Part shown: piece after piece, positions 1 through 5,539 of the stretch
Position numbering within the stretch: the first letter of the stretch is position 1
How the letters are laid out: each line of letters starts with the position of its first letter
Origin: JBMNUL01 sp050946255
GTDB taxonomy: Bacteria > Actinomycetota > Coriobacteriia > Coriobacteriales > CADBOM01
Direction: 5' to 3'
Assembly (NCBI GenBank): GCA_050946255.1
Contig: JBMNUL010000139.1
Span: forward strand, 1 to 6,812
DNA: 6,812 bases
Position numbers and translations under genes: made by a program
The notes under the pieces: generated by a model
Told to the model about the DNA's origin: nothing
Seen by the model: the letters and a program-made list of their open reading frames with translations, nothing else
Database searches by the model: none

Positions 1-874
1 CGTCCTCCGCCTGGCTGATCTTCTTGTTGGACCAGGTGATGAAGCTCCGAAGGTTGACTCGCGAGCCAGAGGGAATCGTGAACGCCAGGATCACCCCAGC
101 GAGGGTGGCGTGAACTCCGGAGAGGTAGACGAACACCCACAGCACCACTCCCAAGAGCAGGTAGGGCACGAGCGAGTATATATGTGCGCGGTTGGTCAGC
201 ATCAGGAGCACGACCACAGCCGCAGCAAGCCCCAGGAACAGCAGGTCCGGCGCCTCGCCGTAGAAGATCGCGATAACGAGGATGGCAATGATGTCGTCGA
301 CTACGGCAAGAGTGGAGAGGAAAACGCGCAACCCACCTGGAATGCGGTTGCCCAGAAGCGCCATGATGCCCAACGCGAACGCGATGTCGGTCGCGGTGGG
401 AATGCCCCATCCCACGGCAGATTCCGACAGGCCTCCGTTGAAAAGCAAGTATATGAGAATCGGCATGACCACTCCGCCGACCGCCGCTATGATCGGCAGT
501 AACGCCTGCCGGATGTTGGTCAGCTCCCCAACCGTAAGCTCGTACTTGATTTCCAGCCCGACGAGAAGGAAGAACAAGGCCATGAGGGCATCGTTGATGA
601 TGTGGGCGATGCTCATGGTGTATGCAGTGTTCCCCACCACGAACCCCACAGGCGTGTGGATGAGCTCCTCGAAGGTGGTGGCGGCACCAGTATTGGCGAT
701 TATGAGCGCGGCGACGGCTGCGGCCAACATGATGCCGGCTGCGCGAGTGGACGAATGCGTGAACTCCAGAAGCTTCTGATAGCGGTTCTCGTGCCCCTGC
801 ACCTCGTCGATGAACAATTCGCTTCGACCGGGGGTGCGCGTCTGCTTTTCGGGGGTGCGCGTCTGCTTTTCCAT
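1..874 (-). CDS. nhaA: Na+/H+ antiporter NhaA (5' portion, continues past left edge)
   Basis: This is an integral membrane antiporter that exchanges cytoplasmic Na+ (or Li+) for external protons, for pH and sodium homeostasis. The 291 visible codons match the first two thirds of the NhaA family (usually about 380-440 residues); the C-terminal helices lie outside the window. Visible signatures are INDALMALFFLLVGLEIKYE (residues 92-111), TDIAFALG (162-169, holding the conserved Asp163), VDDI (192-195, the two adjacent transport aspartates Asp193/Asp194) and LSGVHATLAGVILAFTIP (251-268). Hydrophobic segments alternate with short loops throughout. The ATG at 872-874 follows a GAAGGGGG Shine-Dalgarno site by 6 bases. 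The first 15 residues hold an exact heptapeptide duplication, KQTRTPE/KQTRTPG, absent from ordinary NhaA proteins. The gene has its own promoter candidate in the upstream gap and faces the same way as the surface-protein gene, 265 bases away. Family assignment is very secure; the ion preference is inferred from the family. Confidence 0.96.
   Translation of the reverse strand, partial: MEKQTRTPEKQTRTPGRSELFIDEVQGHENRYQKLLEFTHSSTRAAGIMLAAAVAALIIANTGAATTFEELIHTPVGFVVGNTAYTMSIAHIINDALMALFFLLVGLEIKYELTVGELTNIRQALLPIIAAVGGVVMPILIYLLFNGGLSESAVGWGIPTATDIAFALGIMALLGNRIPGGLRVFLSTLAVVDDIIAILVIAIFYGEAPDLLFLGLAAAVVVLLMLTNRAHIYSLVPYLLLGVVLWVFVYLSGVHATLAGVILAFTIPSGSRVNLRSFITWSNKKISQAED
829..871. repeat. Perfect 21-bp tandem duplication inside the nhaA 5' end
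   Basis: Two identical, directly adjacent 21-bp units (829-849 and 850-870, with one further matching base at 871) lie just inside the nhaA start. Because 21 is a multiple of three, the frame is kept and the unit encodes KQTRTPE followed by KQTRTPG. Each unit contains GGGGTGCGCGTCTGC on the plus strand, which resembles one arm of the palindrome at 1004-1036. Confidence 0.9.
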
Positions 875-880
875 AACACG

Positions 881-888
881 CCCCCTTC
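881..888 (-). promoter_or_regulatory. Ribosome binding site of nhaA
   Basis: GAAGGGGG on the minus strand ends 6 bases before the ATG at 874. It fixes the start upstream of the duplicated segment, so the duplication is probably translated. Confidence 0.75.
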
Positions 889-921
889 ATGACCGTGCGG
901 CCGCGCAGTGCCAATACGTGC

Positions 922-942
922 GATTGGAGCATTATACCAATC
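922..942 (-). promoter_or_regulatory. Extended -10 promoter of nhaA within an inverted repeat
   Basis: Read on the minus strand there is TGGTATAAT: a perfect -10 hexamer (931-936) with the TGn extension. No good -35 hexamer sits 16-18 bases upstream, which is common for extended -10 promoters. The predicted start near 924 gives a leader of about 50 bases. The hexamer lies exactly in the 9-base gap between GATTGG (922-927) and CCAATC (937-942). A further CCAAT at 911-915 pairs with ATTGG at 923-927, so a dimeric repressor could cover the promoter. The operator role is inference. Confidence 0.6.
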
Positions 943-1003
943 CAACATGCCGGCCGTTAGACGTCTCCCGAAAGTCTCCTGCTTTCCCTGGACGGCAAGC
1001 ATC

Positions 1004-1036
1004 GGGGTGCGTGCCCGGCAAACGGACACGCACCCC
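1004..1036. repeat. REP-like palindrome, possible terminator for the surface-protein gene
   Basis: GGGGTGCGTG (1004-1013) pairs perfectly with CACGCACCCC (1027-1036). Inside, CCG (1015-1017) pairs with CGG (1023-1025) around the loop GCAAA, with one C/A mismatch between the two stems. It lies about 100 bases downstream of the surface-protein stop codon and could end that transcript, but no T-run follows on either strand, so it is not a classical intrinsic terminator. Its minus-strand sequence over 23 bases matches the nhaA tandem unit at 18 positions by hand alignment, which suggests a dispersed repetitive palindrome family. Confidence 0.6.
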
Positions 1037-1139
1037 TCACAGGCCTCTCAGATTCAGACGTCTTAGCCTAGTCCATACTCGCCGAAAATAACATCCACCT
1101 CGTCATTACATCGGCTTTGCGGTAAATTCCCTCGAAAAC

Positions 1140-4100
1140 TCACAACCAGGAATTGAAAAGCTCTTCCAGATCCTCGGACACGGCGCTTCCACCCCCGATG
1201 ATGTACCCCTCCTCGATGGAGGAAGAATTGGACTGGACGAAGCTGGTCGAGGAGGAATCGTCGGACACGAGGAGTATTGGCGCGGAGTTCTTTCCCGCCA
1301 CGTTCACCGATGTCAGCGCGTCAGGGAAATCTTCGCCCGTTGCGACGGTGAGGTTCGCGCAGCTCAAGGTCACGTCCGGCGAGGCGCTGACACCATCGAC
1401 CGTGCCGCCAGTGACCCAAGTGGCGAAGAGGCTCGAGGTTTCGTAGCGATCGGATCCAGCGAATACCGAGTATGAGATCGAGCTGTCGCCGATGGCGCTT
1501 TCAACGGCAGACGCGTCTACCGCCGAGTTGCCCCCGAGGATTATCACACTCGTGAACCCGCCGTCTCGGATCGCCTCGGCATCCGACTCTGAGAGCACGC
1601 CATCTTCAGCCAGGAAAACCGGGGCGTTGTCGGCATATGCATACGAGGATGCGGAGAGGGCATCTGGGTAGTTGGCCCCAGAGACCACGATTGCGGTCTC
1701 GCCCCAAGTCCCATTCTCTAGGCCGTATTCGTAGATCTCATCGGCCGTCTCGTATCTCGTGCTCCCGCTCACCCGGGTCACGGATATCCCGTCTATTGCG
1801 TCCACGGAATCCGCCACGGATGCAGAGATGGCGCCCGTGCCGCCCACCACGATGACAGTCGCGCCGGAGTCGGATGCCAGCCTTTCTATCTCTGCCTCCG
1901 TCTCATCTGTGAGCTCGCTGCTGGAGCTGATGAGGAGAGGCGCGTCCAGAAGCCCTGCGAGAGCGCTAGCGGAGATCGCGTCGGGGAAATTCTCACCGCT
2001 GGCAAGAATTATCGTCTCGGCTGATTCATCCTCCCAGCTCTCGTCGAGAATCTCGCCCATGGTCTCGTATCTGTCCGCTCCAGCCAAGCGCGTCCATGTC
2101 GTGTCGGAGACGATGTTGAACGTCGCAGTGGTCGAGCCGGTGTAATCCCCAGTCCCGGTGATCGTCACGGTCGCGGTCCCGACCTCGATGTTGTCGGAAT
2201 AGGTCACATAGTAATCGGTTCCTGCAACGAGCGTCGTTCCGTTGAGGGTGACGGTGACGTCAGGCTCTATCGCGTCCCCAGTGTAGGTCTGGTCCGGTAT
2301 TGCGGCGACCGTCGCCCCCGAGATATCCGTGTCGTCGGTATCGTCGTCGCTGGAATCGTCGGGCTCAACGATGTTGAAAGTCGTGCGCAAAGAGCCCGTG
2401 TAGTCGCCAGTTCCCAGCACGAGGACAGTTGCGGTGCCAACCCCGATGTTGCTGTAGTAATAGACGTCGTAGTCGGTGCCCTCTGTAAGAGTGGTGTCAT
2501 CGAGCGTCACTTCCACGTCAGGCTCGATCGCATCTCCGGTGTAGGTCTGGTCGGGAATCGCCGAGATCGTTGCCGTGGCTATGCTCTTCACGTTCGTGGT
2601 GGAACCCGACGACCCGCTGCTGGTCGCCGTGCCGGTGGCAGTAGCTGTGGCAACTGCGGTGCCGTTTACGTAGAGCGTATACGTCTGCCCGGAGACGAGG
2701 TCCGGAGACGCGAACAGGGCAGTGGTCGCGGCCTGCGCTGCAGTGGTCTCGTAGAGCGTGTTGCCCGAGCTGTCCTTGACAGTCACAGTGGATCCCTCGG
2801 AGACGCTGATGGAAGAGCCCGTGGAGCTACCGGGGTTACCTCCCCAGCCACTGCCACCGGGGCCACTGCTGGTGGTGCCGCTTCCGAAGTTCACGTAGAC
2901 ACCCTGAGAGGGCATGACCGGTGTCATCCCGGACCCGCCCAACGCCAGCAATGTGGTGTCGGTGACGCTCCAAGAGCTGCTATCTCCGCAGTCGATCGCG
3001 GTGTCATCTCCCTGCGCGGGGGCAGACACCTCGACGGTCCCGCCCGTGAACGAGATCGTTCCGTTGGAGTCAATGCCATCGCCACTTGCAACCACGTATA
3101 TCGACCCGCCTGCAATGTTCAGCTCGAAGTCATAGCTGGAAAGGTCGCTGTTGGCGGCATTGATTGCGTCGTCGCTTGAAACTATGTCGATGTCACCGCA
3201 GTAGACGTTCACTGTCGCGCCCTCGATGCCCTCGTTGCACTCTACGATGTCAATCTTCGGGTCGCTCGTGGAAGTGCTTCCCGATGTGCCTATCGTGACC
3301 GTGTAATCGGCATGAACCGCATCGTCGCCCGTGGATATCTCGAACGTCCCGCTTGCAATGGAGAGGTCCCCATTGGTGTGGATTGCATCGTCCGCGCAAT
3401 CGAACGTGAAGTCTCCCCCGATTATCTCGATTTCGCTGTCGCTCTTTATGCCTTTGGCGCTGTCGTCGTCGGTTAGAGAGGACACATTGGATGCTCCTCC
3501 GAACGTCGTGATGTCGAACGTGCCGTCTGAGATCGTCAGCTTGTTAGTGGACTGGATTCCATCCCCATATGCGTCTATTGTGATCGTCCCACCGTTAACC
3601 GTGACCGTGCCCGCGGACGCGGTGTCGTCTTCCTCGGGCTCGGATTTTATTCCGTCTCCGGCAGTTGACGTGACGTCAATGGTCCCACCGTTTATCACGA
3701 CTGAGCCGTCGCTGGCAATGCAGTTGTTGGCTGTATTTGCGACGATACTGAATGTCTCGTCCGAGGACTCGCCGATTATCAACGTTGTCTCGGCCCCTCC
3801 TTTGATGCCGTTCTTGCAGGACGAGCCATCGAGGTTGAGAGTCCCCGTGCCGGTTATCGTGAGCGTGGCGCCGTCCTTAGCCTTGATGCACGCGCCCTCG
3901 AAGGCATCCGCCACGTCCGAATCGGTGGAGTCTTCGTCATCGGGGTCTTCCCCGTCGGTAAGCGTGACAGTGCCCTCCACGTCTATTACGACGTTGGTCG
4001 TCTTCTTGCAGACAACCGGTGCGCCTGTGGTGGATGTGAGCGAGAGGTCCTCGAGGACGAGTGTCACTCCCGTGACCCCCTTGCTTACAATGATGTTCCC

Positions 4101-4523
4101 ACTAGCGCAAGATCCGGTCACCACATAGGTCCCGGCCGCGGTGATTGTGAGCTCCGTCCCGTCAATCGAGAACCCGGAGCCATCGGTGTCAGACGCCGTG
4201 ACGCCGCTGTCGCTGAAGGTGAAGGTGTTGTCTTCTGTTGATTCAGTGGTATTCTGCGAAGTCTCGTCCGCGAGCGCAACTGCCGGACAGAGAGCGAACA
4301 CCATGAGCACGGAGAGGAACCCCGATCCTATCTTTCTCCCAAACGACGAATCGGTTTTAGCCCGCCCACGTTTCCGCAGGTTCCCCGAGCCTGACGATCC
4401 ACTGGTCTCGGATGCGCGAGCCCTCGACGCGACGTCAATCGACGTACCGTCCCTAGAAGCTCCATCTTTCGAAATACCGATTCTCGATGCTCTTGCCGTC
4501 CCTCCACCTTGTCTGTTGAACAT
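1140..4523 (-). CDS. Secreted cell-wall-bound protein: Cthe_2159-type beta-helix, two YTG modules, three CWB2 repeats
   Basis: This predicted 1127-residue surface protein probably binds carbohydrate outside the cell while held on the wall. Residues 1-64 are a Ser/Arg/Gly-rich, basic pre-signal segment. The hydrophobic core at about 66-85 ends in VALA, a likely signal peptidase I site before Asp86. Residues about 95-545 form a Cthe_2159/DUF4353 right-handed beta-helix, with recurring turns such as GDGIKS (289-294), GDGIQS (320-325), ADDAIHTNG (377-385), DDAVHAD (400-406), DDAIN (451-455) and GDGIDSNG (481-488). A Gly/Ser linker follows, then the typical closing module SGQTYTLYVNGT (611-622). 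Two beta modules (about 647-718 and 735-804) share AIPDQTYTGDAIEPDV. Three CWB2 repeats start at RLAGADRYET (812), RVSGSTRYET (917) and VFAGSDRYET (1020), each with PDA[IL] and GG motifs. The mature chain is strongly acidic, as expected for Ca2+-binding beta-helices. Cthe_2159 itself is described as binding polygalacturonate and cellulose; the ligand here is unknown. The start is the ATG at 4521-4523, which has AAAGGAG 9 bases upstream; an in-frame TTG ten codons earlier lacks a site. Confidence 0.9.
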   Translation of the reverse strand: MFNRQGGGTARASRIGISKDGASRDGTSIDVASRARASETSGSSGSGNLRKRGRAKTDSSFGRKIGSGFLSVLMVFALCPAVALADETSQNTTESTEDNTFTFSDSGVTASDTDGSGFSIDGTELTITAAGTYVVTGSCASGNIIVSKGVTGVTLVLEDLSLTSTTGAPVVCKKTTNVVIDVEGTVTLTDGEDPDDEDSTDSDVADAFEGACIKAKDGATLTITGTGTLNLDGSSCKNGIKGGAETTLIIGESSDETFSIVANTANNCIASDGSVVINGGTIDVTSTAGDGIKSEPEEDDTASAGTVTVNGGTITIDAYGDGIQSTNKLTISDGTFDITTFGGASNVSSLTDDDSAKGIKSDSEIEIIGGDFTFDCADDAIHTNGDLSIASGTFEISTGDDAVHADYTVTIGTSGSTSTSDPKIDIVECNEGIEGATVNVYCGDIDIVSSDDAINAANSDLSSYDFELNIAGGSIYVVASGDGIDSNGTISFTGGTVEVSAPAQGDDTAIDCGDSSSWSVTDTTLLALGGSGMTPVMPSQGVYVNFGSGTTSSGPGGSGWGGNPGSSTGSSISVSEGSTVTVKDSSGNTLYETTAAQAATTALFASPDLVSGQTYTLYVNGTAVATATATGTATSSGSSGSTTNVKSIATATISAIPDQTYTGDAIEPDVEVTLDDTTLTEGTDYDVYYYSNIGVGTATVLVLGTGDYTGSLRTTFNIVEPDDSSDDDTDDTDISGATVAAIPDQTYTGDAIEPDVTVTLNGTTLVAGTDYYVTYSDNIEVGTATVTITGTGDYTGSTTATFNIVSDTTWTRLAGADRYETMGEILDESWEDESAETIILASGENFPDAISASALAGLLDAPLLISSSSELTDETEAEIERLASDSGATVIVVGGTGAISASVADSVDAIDGISVTRVSGSTRYETADEIYEYGLENGTWGETAIVVSGANYPDALSASSYAYADNAPVFLAEDGVLSESDAEAIRDGGFTSVIILGGNSAVDASAVESAIGDSSISYSVFAGSDRYETSSLFATWVTGGTVDGVSASPDVTLSCANLTVATGEDFPDALTSVNVAGKNSAPILLVSDDSSSTSFVQSNSSSIEEGYIIGGGSAVSEDLEELFNSWL
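4404..4493 (-). repeat. Three decapeptide repeats in the pre-signal segment of the surface protein
   Basis: Residues 11-20, 21-30 and 31-40 align without gaps as xASRxGxSxD: RASRIGISKD, GASRDGTSID and VASRARASET. The third copy is the least exact. The underlying 30-bp DNA units have diverged at many synonymous and non-synonymous positions, so this is an old duplication or one kept for its peptide sequence. It lies before the signal peptide and would stay on the cytoplasmic side or be removed with it. Confidence 0.6.
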
Positions 4524-4532
4524 GGGCTGATG

Positions 4533-4539
4533 CTCCTTT
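4533..4539 (-). promoter_or_regulatory. Ribosome binding site of the surface-protein gene
   Basis: AAAGGAG on the minus strand is followed by 9 bases and then the ATG at 4523. It decides against the TTG at 4551-4553, because the site lies inside the extra ten codons that start would add. Confidence 0.8.
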
Positions 4540-4576
4540 GGTCGAAACCTCAACCTGCTGTTGCAGGCACTCGTTA

Positions 4577-4591
4577 GATGTCATTGACATC
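4577..4591. promoter_or_regulatory. Perfect 15-bp palindrome, candidate operator
   Basis: GATGTCA-T-TGACATC is a perfect 7-1-7 inverted repeat about 54 bases upstream of the surface-protein ATG, in its presumed 5' leader or promoter. The size and symmetry fit a dimeric helix-turn-helix regulator. It also contains a TTGACA hexamer on the plus strand, but no -10 follows at a workable distance. The regulator is unknown. Confidence 0.5.
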
Positions 4592-4731
4592 GGGGCGTAT
4601 TTTCAGGTTCGAAGCTGAAGAAACCCTGAATTTCCCTGAGTTTTTTCGAAATATGGACAAACAGAAGGAAAGAAGGGGGGCATCCTTCCAAGAATCTAAT
4701 GCAAAGGACATCATGTAGATTTTGAAAGTTC

Positions 4732-4782
4732 TTGACCTCTTTTTTGCATTTCGCAATATTTTCCAATACGTTCGGGTATAGT
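4732..4782 (+). promoter_or_regulatory. Promoter candidates for superoxide reductase
   Basis: Two options are visible. TTGACC (4732-4737) and AATATT (4755-4760) have an ideal 17-base spacer, but AATATT matches the -10 consensus at only four of six positions. TATAGT (4777-4782) matches at five of six but has no good -35. Both give a leader of roughly 55-80 bases. No clear PerR or other peroxide/superoxide operator is visible. Confidence 0.35.
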
Positions 4783-4829
4783 CACATGCAAGGCAGTTCT
4801 TGCCTGGATCGGAAACCGAATTGCAAATC

Positions 4830-4837
4830 GGAGAGGA
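4830..4837 (+). promoter_or_regulatory. Ribosome binding site deciding the superoxide reductase start
   Basis: GGAGAGGA ends directly against the upstream ATG at 4838, too close to serve it, but lies 9 bases before the second in-frame ATG at 4847. This favours the later start. Confidence 0.65.
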
Positions 4838-4846
4838 ATGATCGAA

Positions 4847-5227
4847 ATGAAAAGGGCAACATTCTATGTCTGCAAGAGGTGCGGAAACATCGTCATCAAG
4901 GTAAACGACGGTGGCGGAACACTGATGTGCTGCGGACAGCCAATGGAGATCCTCGAGCCCAACTCCACAGATGCGGCTCAGGAAAAGCACGTCCCCGCCA
5001 TCGAGATCGACGGCGATACCCTCAAGGTCAGCGTGGGAAGCGTTCTCCACCCGATGGACCCAGACCACTACATCGAGTGGGTTTACGTTGTCACCAAGGA
5101 AGGCGTCCTCGCCAGGTGCTTCCAGCCCGGCGAAGAACCTGTGGCATCATTCGACATTTCTGGTCAGAACCCGATTTCGGTTTTCGCGTTTTGCAACAAG
5201 CATGGTCTTTGGAAGATCGACCTATAA
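4847..5227 (+). CDS. dfx: Desulfoferrodoxin, class I superoxide reductase
   Basis: This cytoplasmic enzyme reduces superoxide to hydrogen peroxide without making oxygen, usually with electrons from rubredoxin, and protects anaerobes during air exposure. The 126-residue length is normal. The N-terminal desulforedoxin domain has the rubredoxin-like FeCys4 centre I ligands C9, C12 (YVCKRCGNIV) and the adjacent pair C28, C29 (MCCGQPM). The catalytic centre II domain has E46/K47/H48 (EKHVP), H68 and H74 (HPMDPDHYIEW), then C116 and H119 (FCNKHGLW): the four-His/one-Cys iron site plus the active-site Glu and Lys. Starting at 4847 puts the cysteines at the positions usual for the family. An ATG three codons earlier is possible but badly spaced from the ribosome site. 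The gene stands alone: it is divergent from the surface-protein gene and closed by a strong terminator. No rubredoxin or rubrerythrin gene is in the window. Confidence 0.96.
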   Translation: MKRATFYVCKRCGNIVIKVNDGGGTLMCCGQPMEILEPNSTDAAQEKHVPAIEIDGDTLKVSVGSVLHPMDPDHYIEWVYVVTKEGVLARCFQPGEEPVASFDISGQNPISVFAFCNKHGLWKIDL

Positions 5228-5271
5228 GATATTAGCGGACGGCTAACAGCCGGAACCTATTAAAATAATTG

Positions 5272-5309
5272 AGGCGGTGCGGATTGCAACTAATCTGCAT
5301 CGCCTTTTT
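5272..5309 (+). terminator. Intrinsic terminator of the superoxide reductase gene
   Basis: AGGCGGTGCGGATT (5272-5285) pairs with AATCTGCATCGCCT (5292-5305) in an unbroken 14-pair stem with two G-U wobbles and the six-base loop GCAACT. It is followed at once by TTTTT (5305-5309), whose first T also closes the stem. It begins 44 bases after the stop codon and should isolate the reductase from the downstream dehydrogenase. Confidence 0.9.
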
Positions 5310-5399
5310 CATGTCGGGGATTGCCCTTTCCAAGCTTCTGCAAACATCCAGATGAAGCGCTCGTCTCTAAATGTCATCAAATCCAAAATTCCATTTCGT

Positions 5400-5431
5400 C
5401 CAATACGGAAATTTCGCCCAGGACCAATACG
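5400..5431 (+). promoter_or_regulatory. Pair of CCAATACG octamers upstream of the dehydrogenase
   Basis: Two identical octamers (5400-5407 and 5424-5431) lie in the same orientation, 24 bases apart start to start, 109-140 bases before the ATG. The same octamer occurs at 4763-4770 upstream of superoxide reductase and at 911-918 in the nhaA leader. I saw it nowhere inside a gene. A shared regulator is only a hypothesis. Confidence 0.35.
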
Positions 5432-5523
5432 GGCAAGTAAGAGGTGGCCTTGATAATCGGCCAACGCTCCGATGTCGTAAGATATACATCGTTCAAATCT
5501 GCCCAACCGACCGCACTTCAAGT

Positions 5524-5530
5524 AGAAAGG
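5524..5530 (+). promoter_or_regulatory. Ribosome binding site of the alcohol dehydrogenase gene
   Basis: AGAAAGG lies 9 bases before the ATG at 5540. The reading frame stays open for 32 codons upstream to a GTG at 5444, but that start has no spaced site and the extra residues do not look like the family. Confidence 0.7.
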
Positions 5531-5539
5531 CGAATTGAC

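Larger units (their letters stand above)
4524..4846. other. Divergent control region between the surface-protein and superoxide reductase genes
   Basis: This 323-base stretch is AT-richer than its flanks and has no convincing gene. It holds the ribosome sites of both neighbours, a 15-bp palindrome (4577-4591) and a short inverted repeat TTCAG-N8-CTGAA (4602-4619). Two copies of CCCTGA stand exactly 10 bases apart (4624-4629 and 4634-4639). There are also promoter candidates for the reductase, one CCAATACG octamer (4763-4770) and a small leader hairpin, AGGCA-GTTCT-TGCCT (4791-4805). I could not find a convincing -10/-35 pair for the surface-protein gene. A 61-codon minus-strand frame here has no recognisable product. 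Confidence 0.6.
5228..5539. other. Intergenic region between superoxide reductase and alcohol dehydrogenase
   Basis: After the reductase stop there are two small overlapping hairpins (5232-5246 and 5240-5252) and then the terminator. From 5310 to 5539 the sequence is presumably the promoter and leader of the dehydrogenase. It holds two CCAATACG octamers 24 bases apart (5400-5407 and 5424-5431) and a weak -10-like TATACA (5483-5488) without a matching -35. A long minus-strand frame crosses the region but has no ribosome site or recognisable product. No small RNA or riboswitch fold was recognised. Confidence 0.5.

Noticed and set aside
2112..2585. Repeated YTG segments as a possible mobile or CRISPR-like repeat
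   Set aside because: They are in-frame protein modules with diverged codons inside one gene, typical of surface proteins.
3331..4128. 265-codon plus-strand open frame opposite the surface-protein gene
   Set aside because: It lies wholly antisense to the beta-helix coding region and is low-complexity Ser/Val/Pro. It is explained by the repetitive composition of the real gene.
4551..4553. TTG start ten codons upstream in the surface-protein gene
   Set aside because: It has no ribosome site of its own, and the strong AAAGGAG lies inside the added codons at the right distance for the ATG at 4523.
4641..4646. T-run after CCCTGAG resembling a plus-strand terminator
   Set aside because: There is no stable stem before it and no plus-strand gene upstream that would need terminating.
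4838..4846. Earlier ATG for superoxide reductase
   Set aside because: The ribosome site nearly touches it. The ATG at 4847 is well spaced and puts the metal ligands at the usual family positions.
4574..5068. 164-codon minus-strand open frame over the superoxide reductase region
   Set aside because: Much of it is antisense to the reductase and the rest lies in the AT-rich control region; no recognisable product.
5444..5539. GTG-initiated 32-residue extension of the alcohol dehydrogenase
   Set aside because: There is no spaced ribosome site, the extension is unlike family N-termini, and the ATG at 5540 has a good site.
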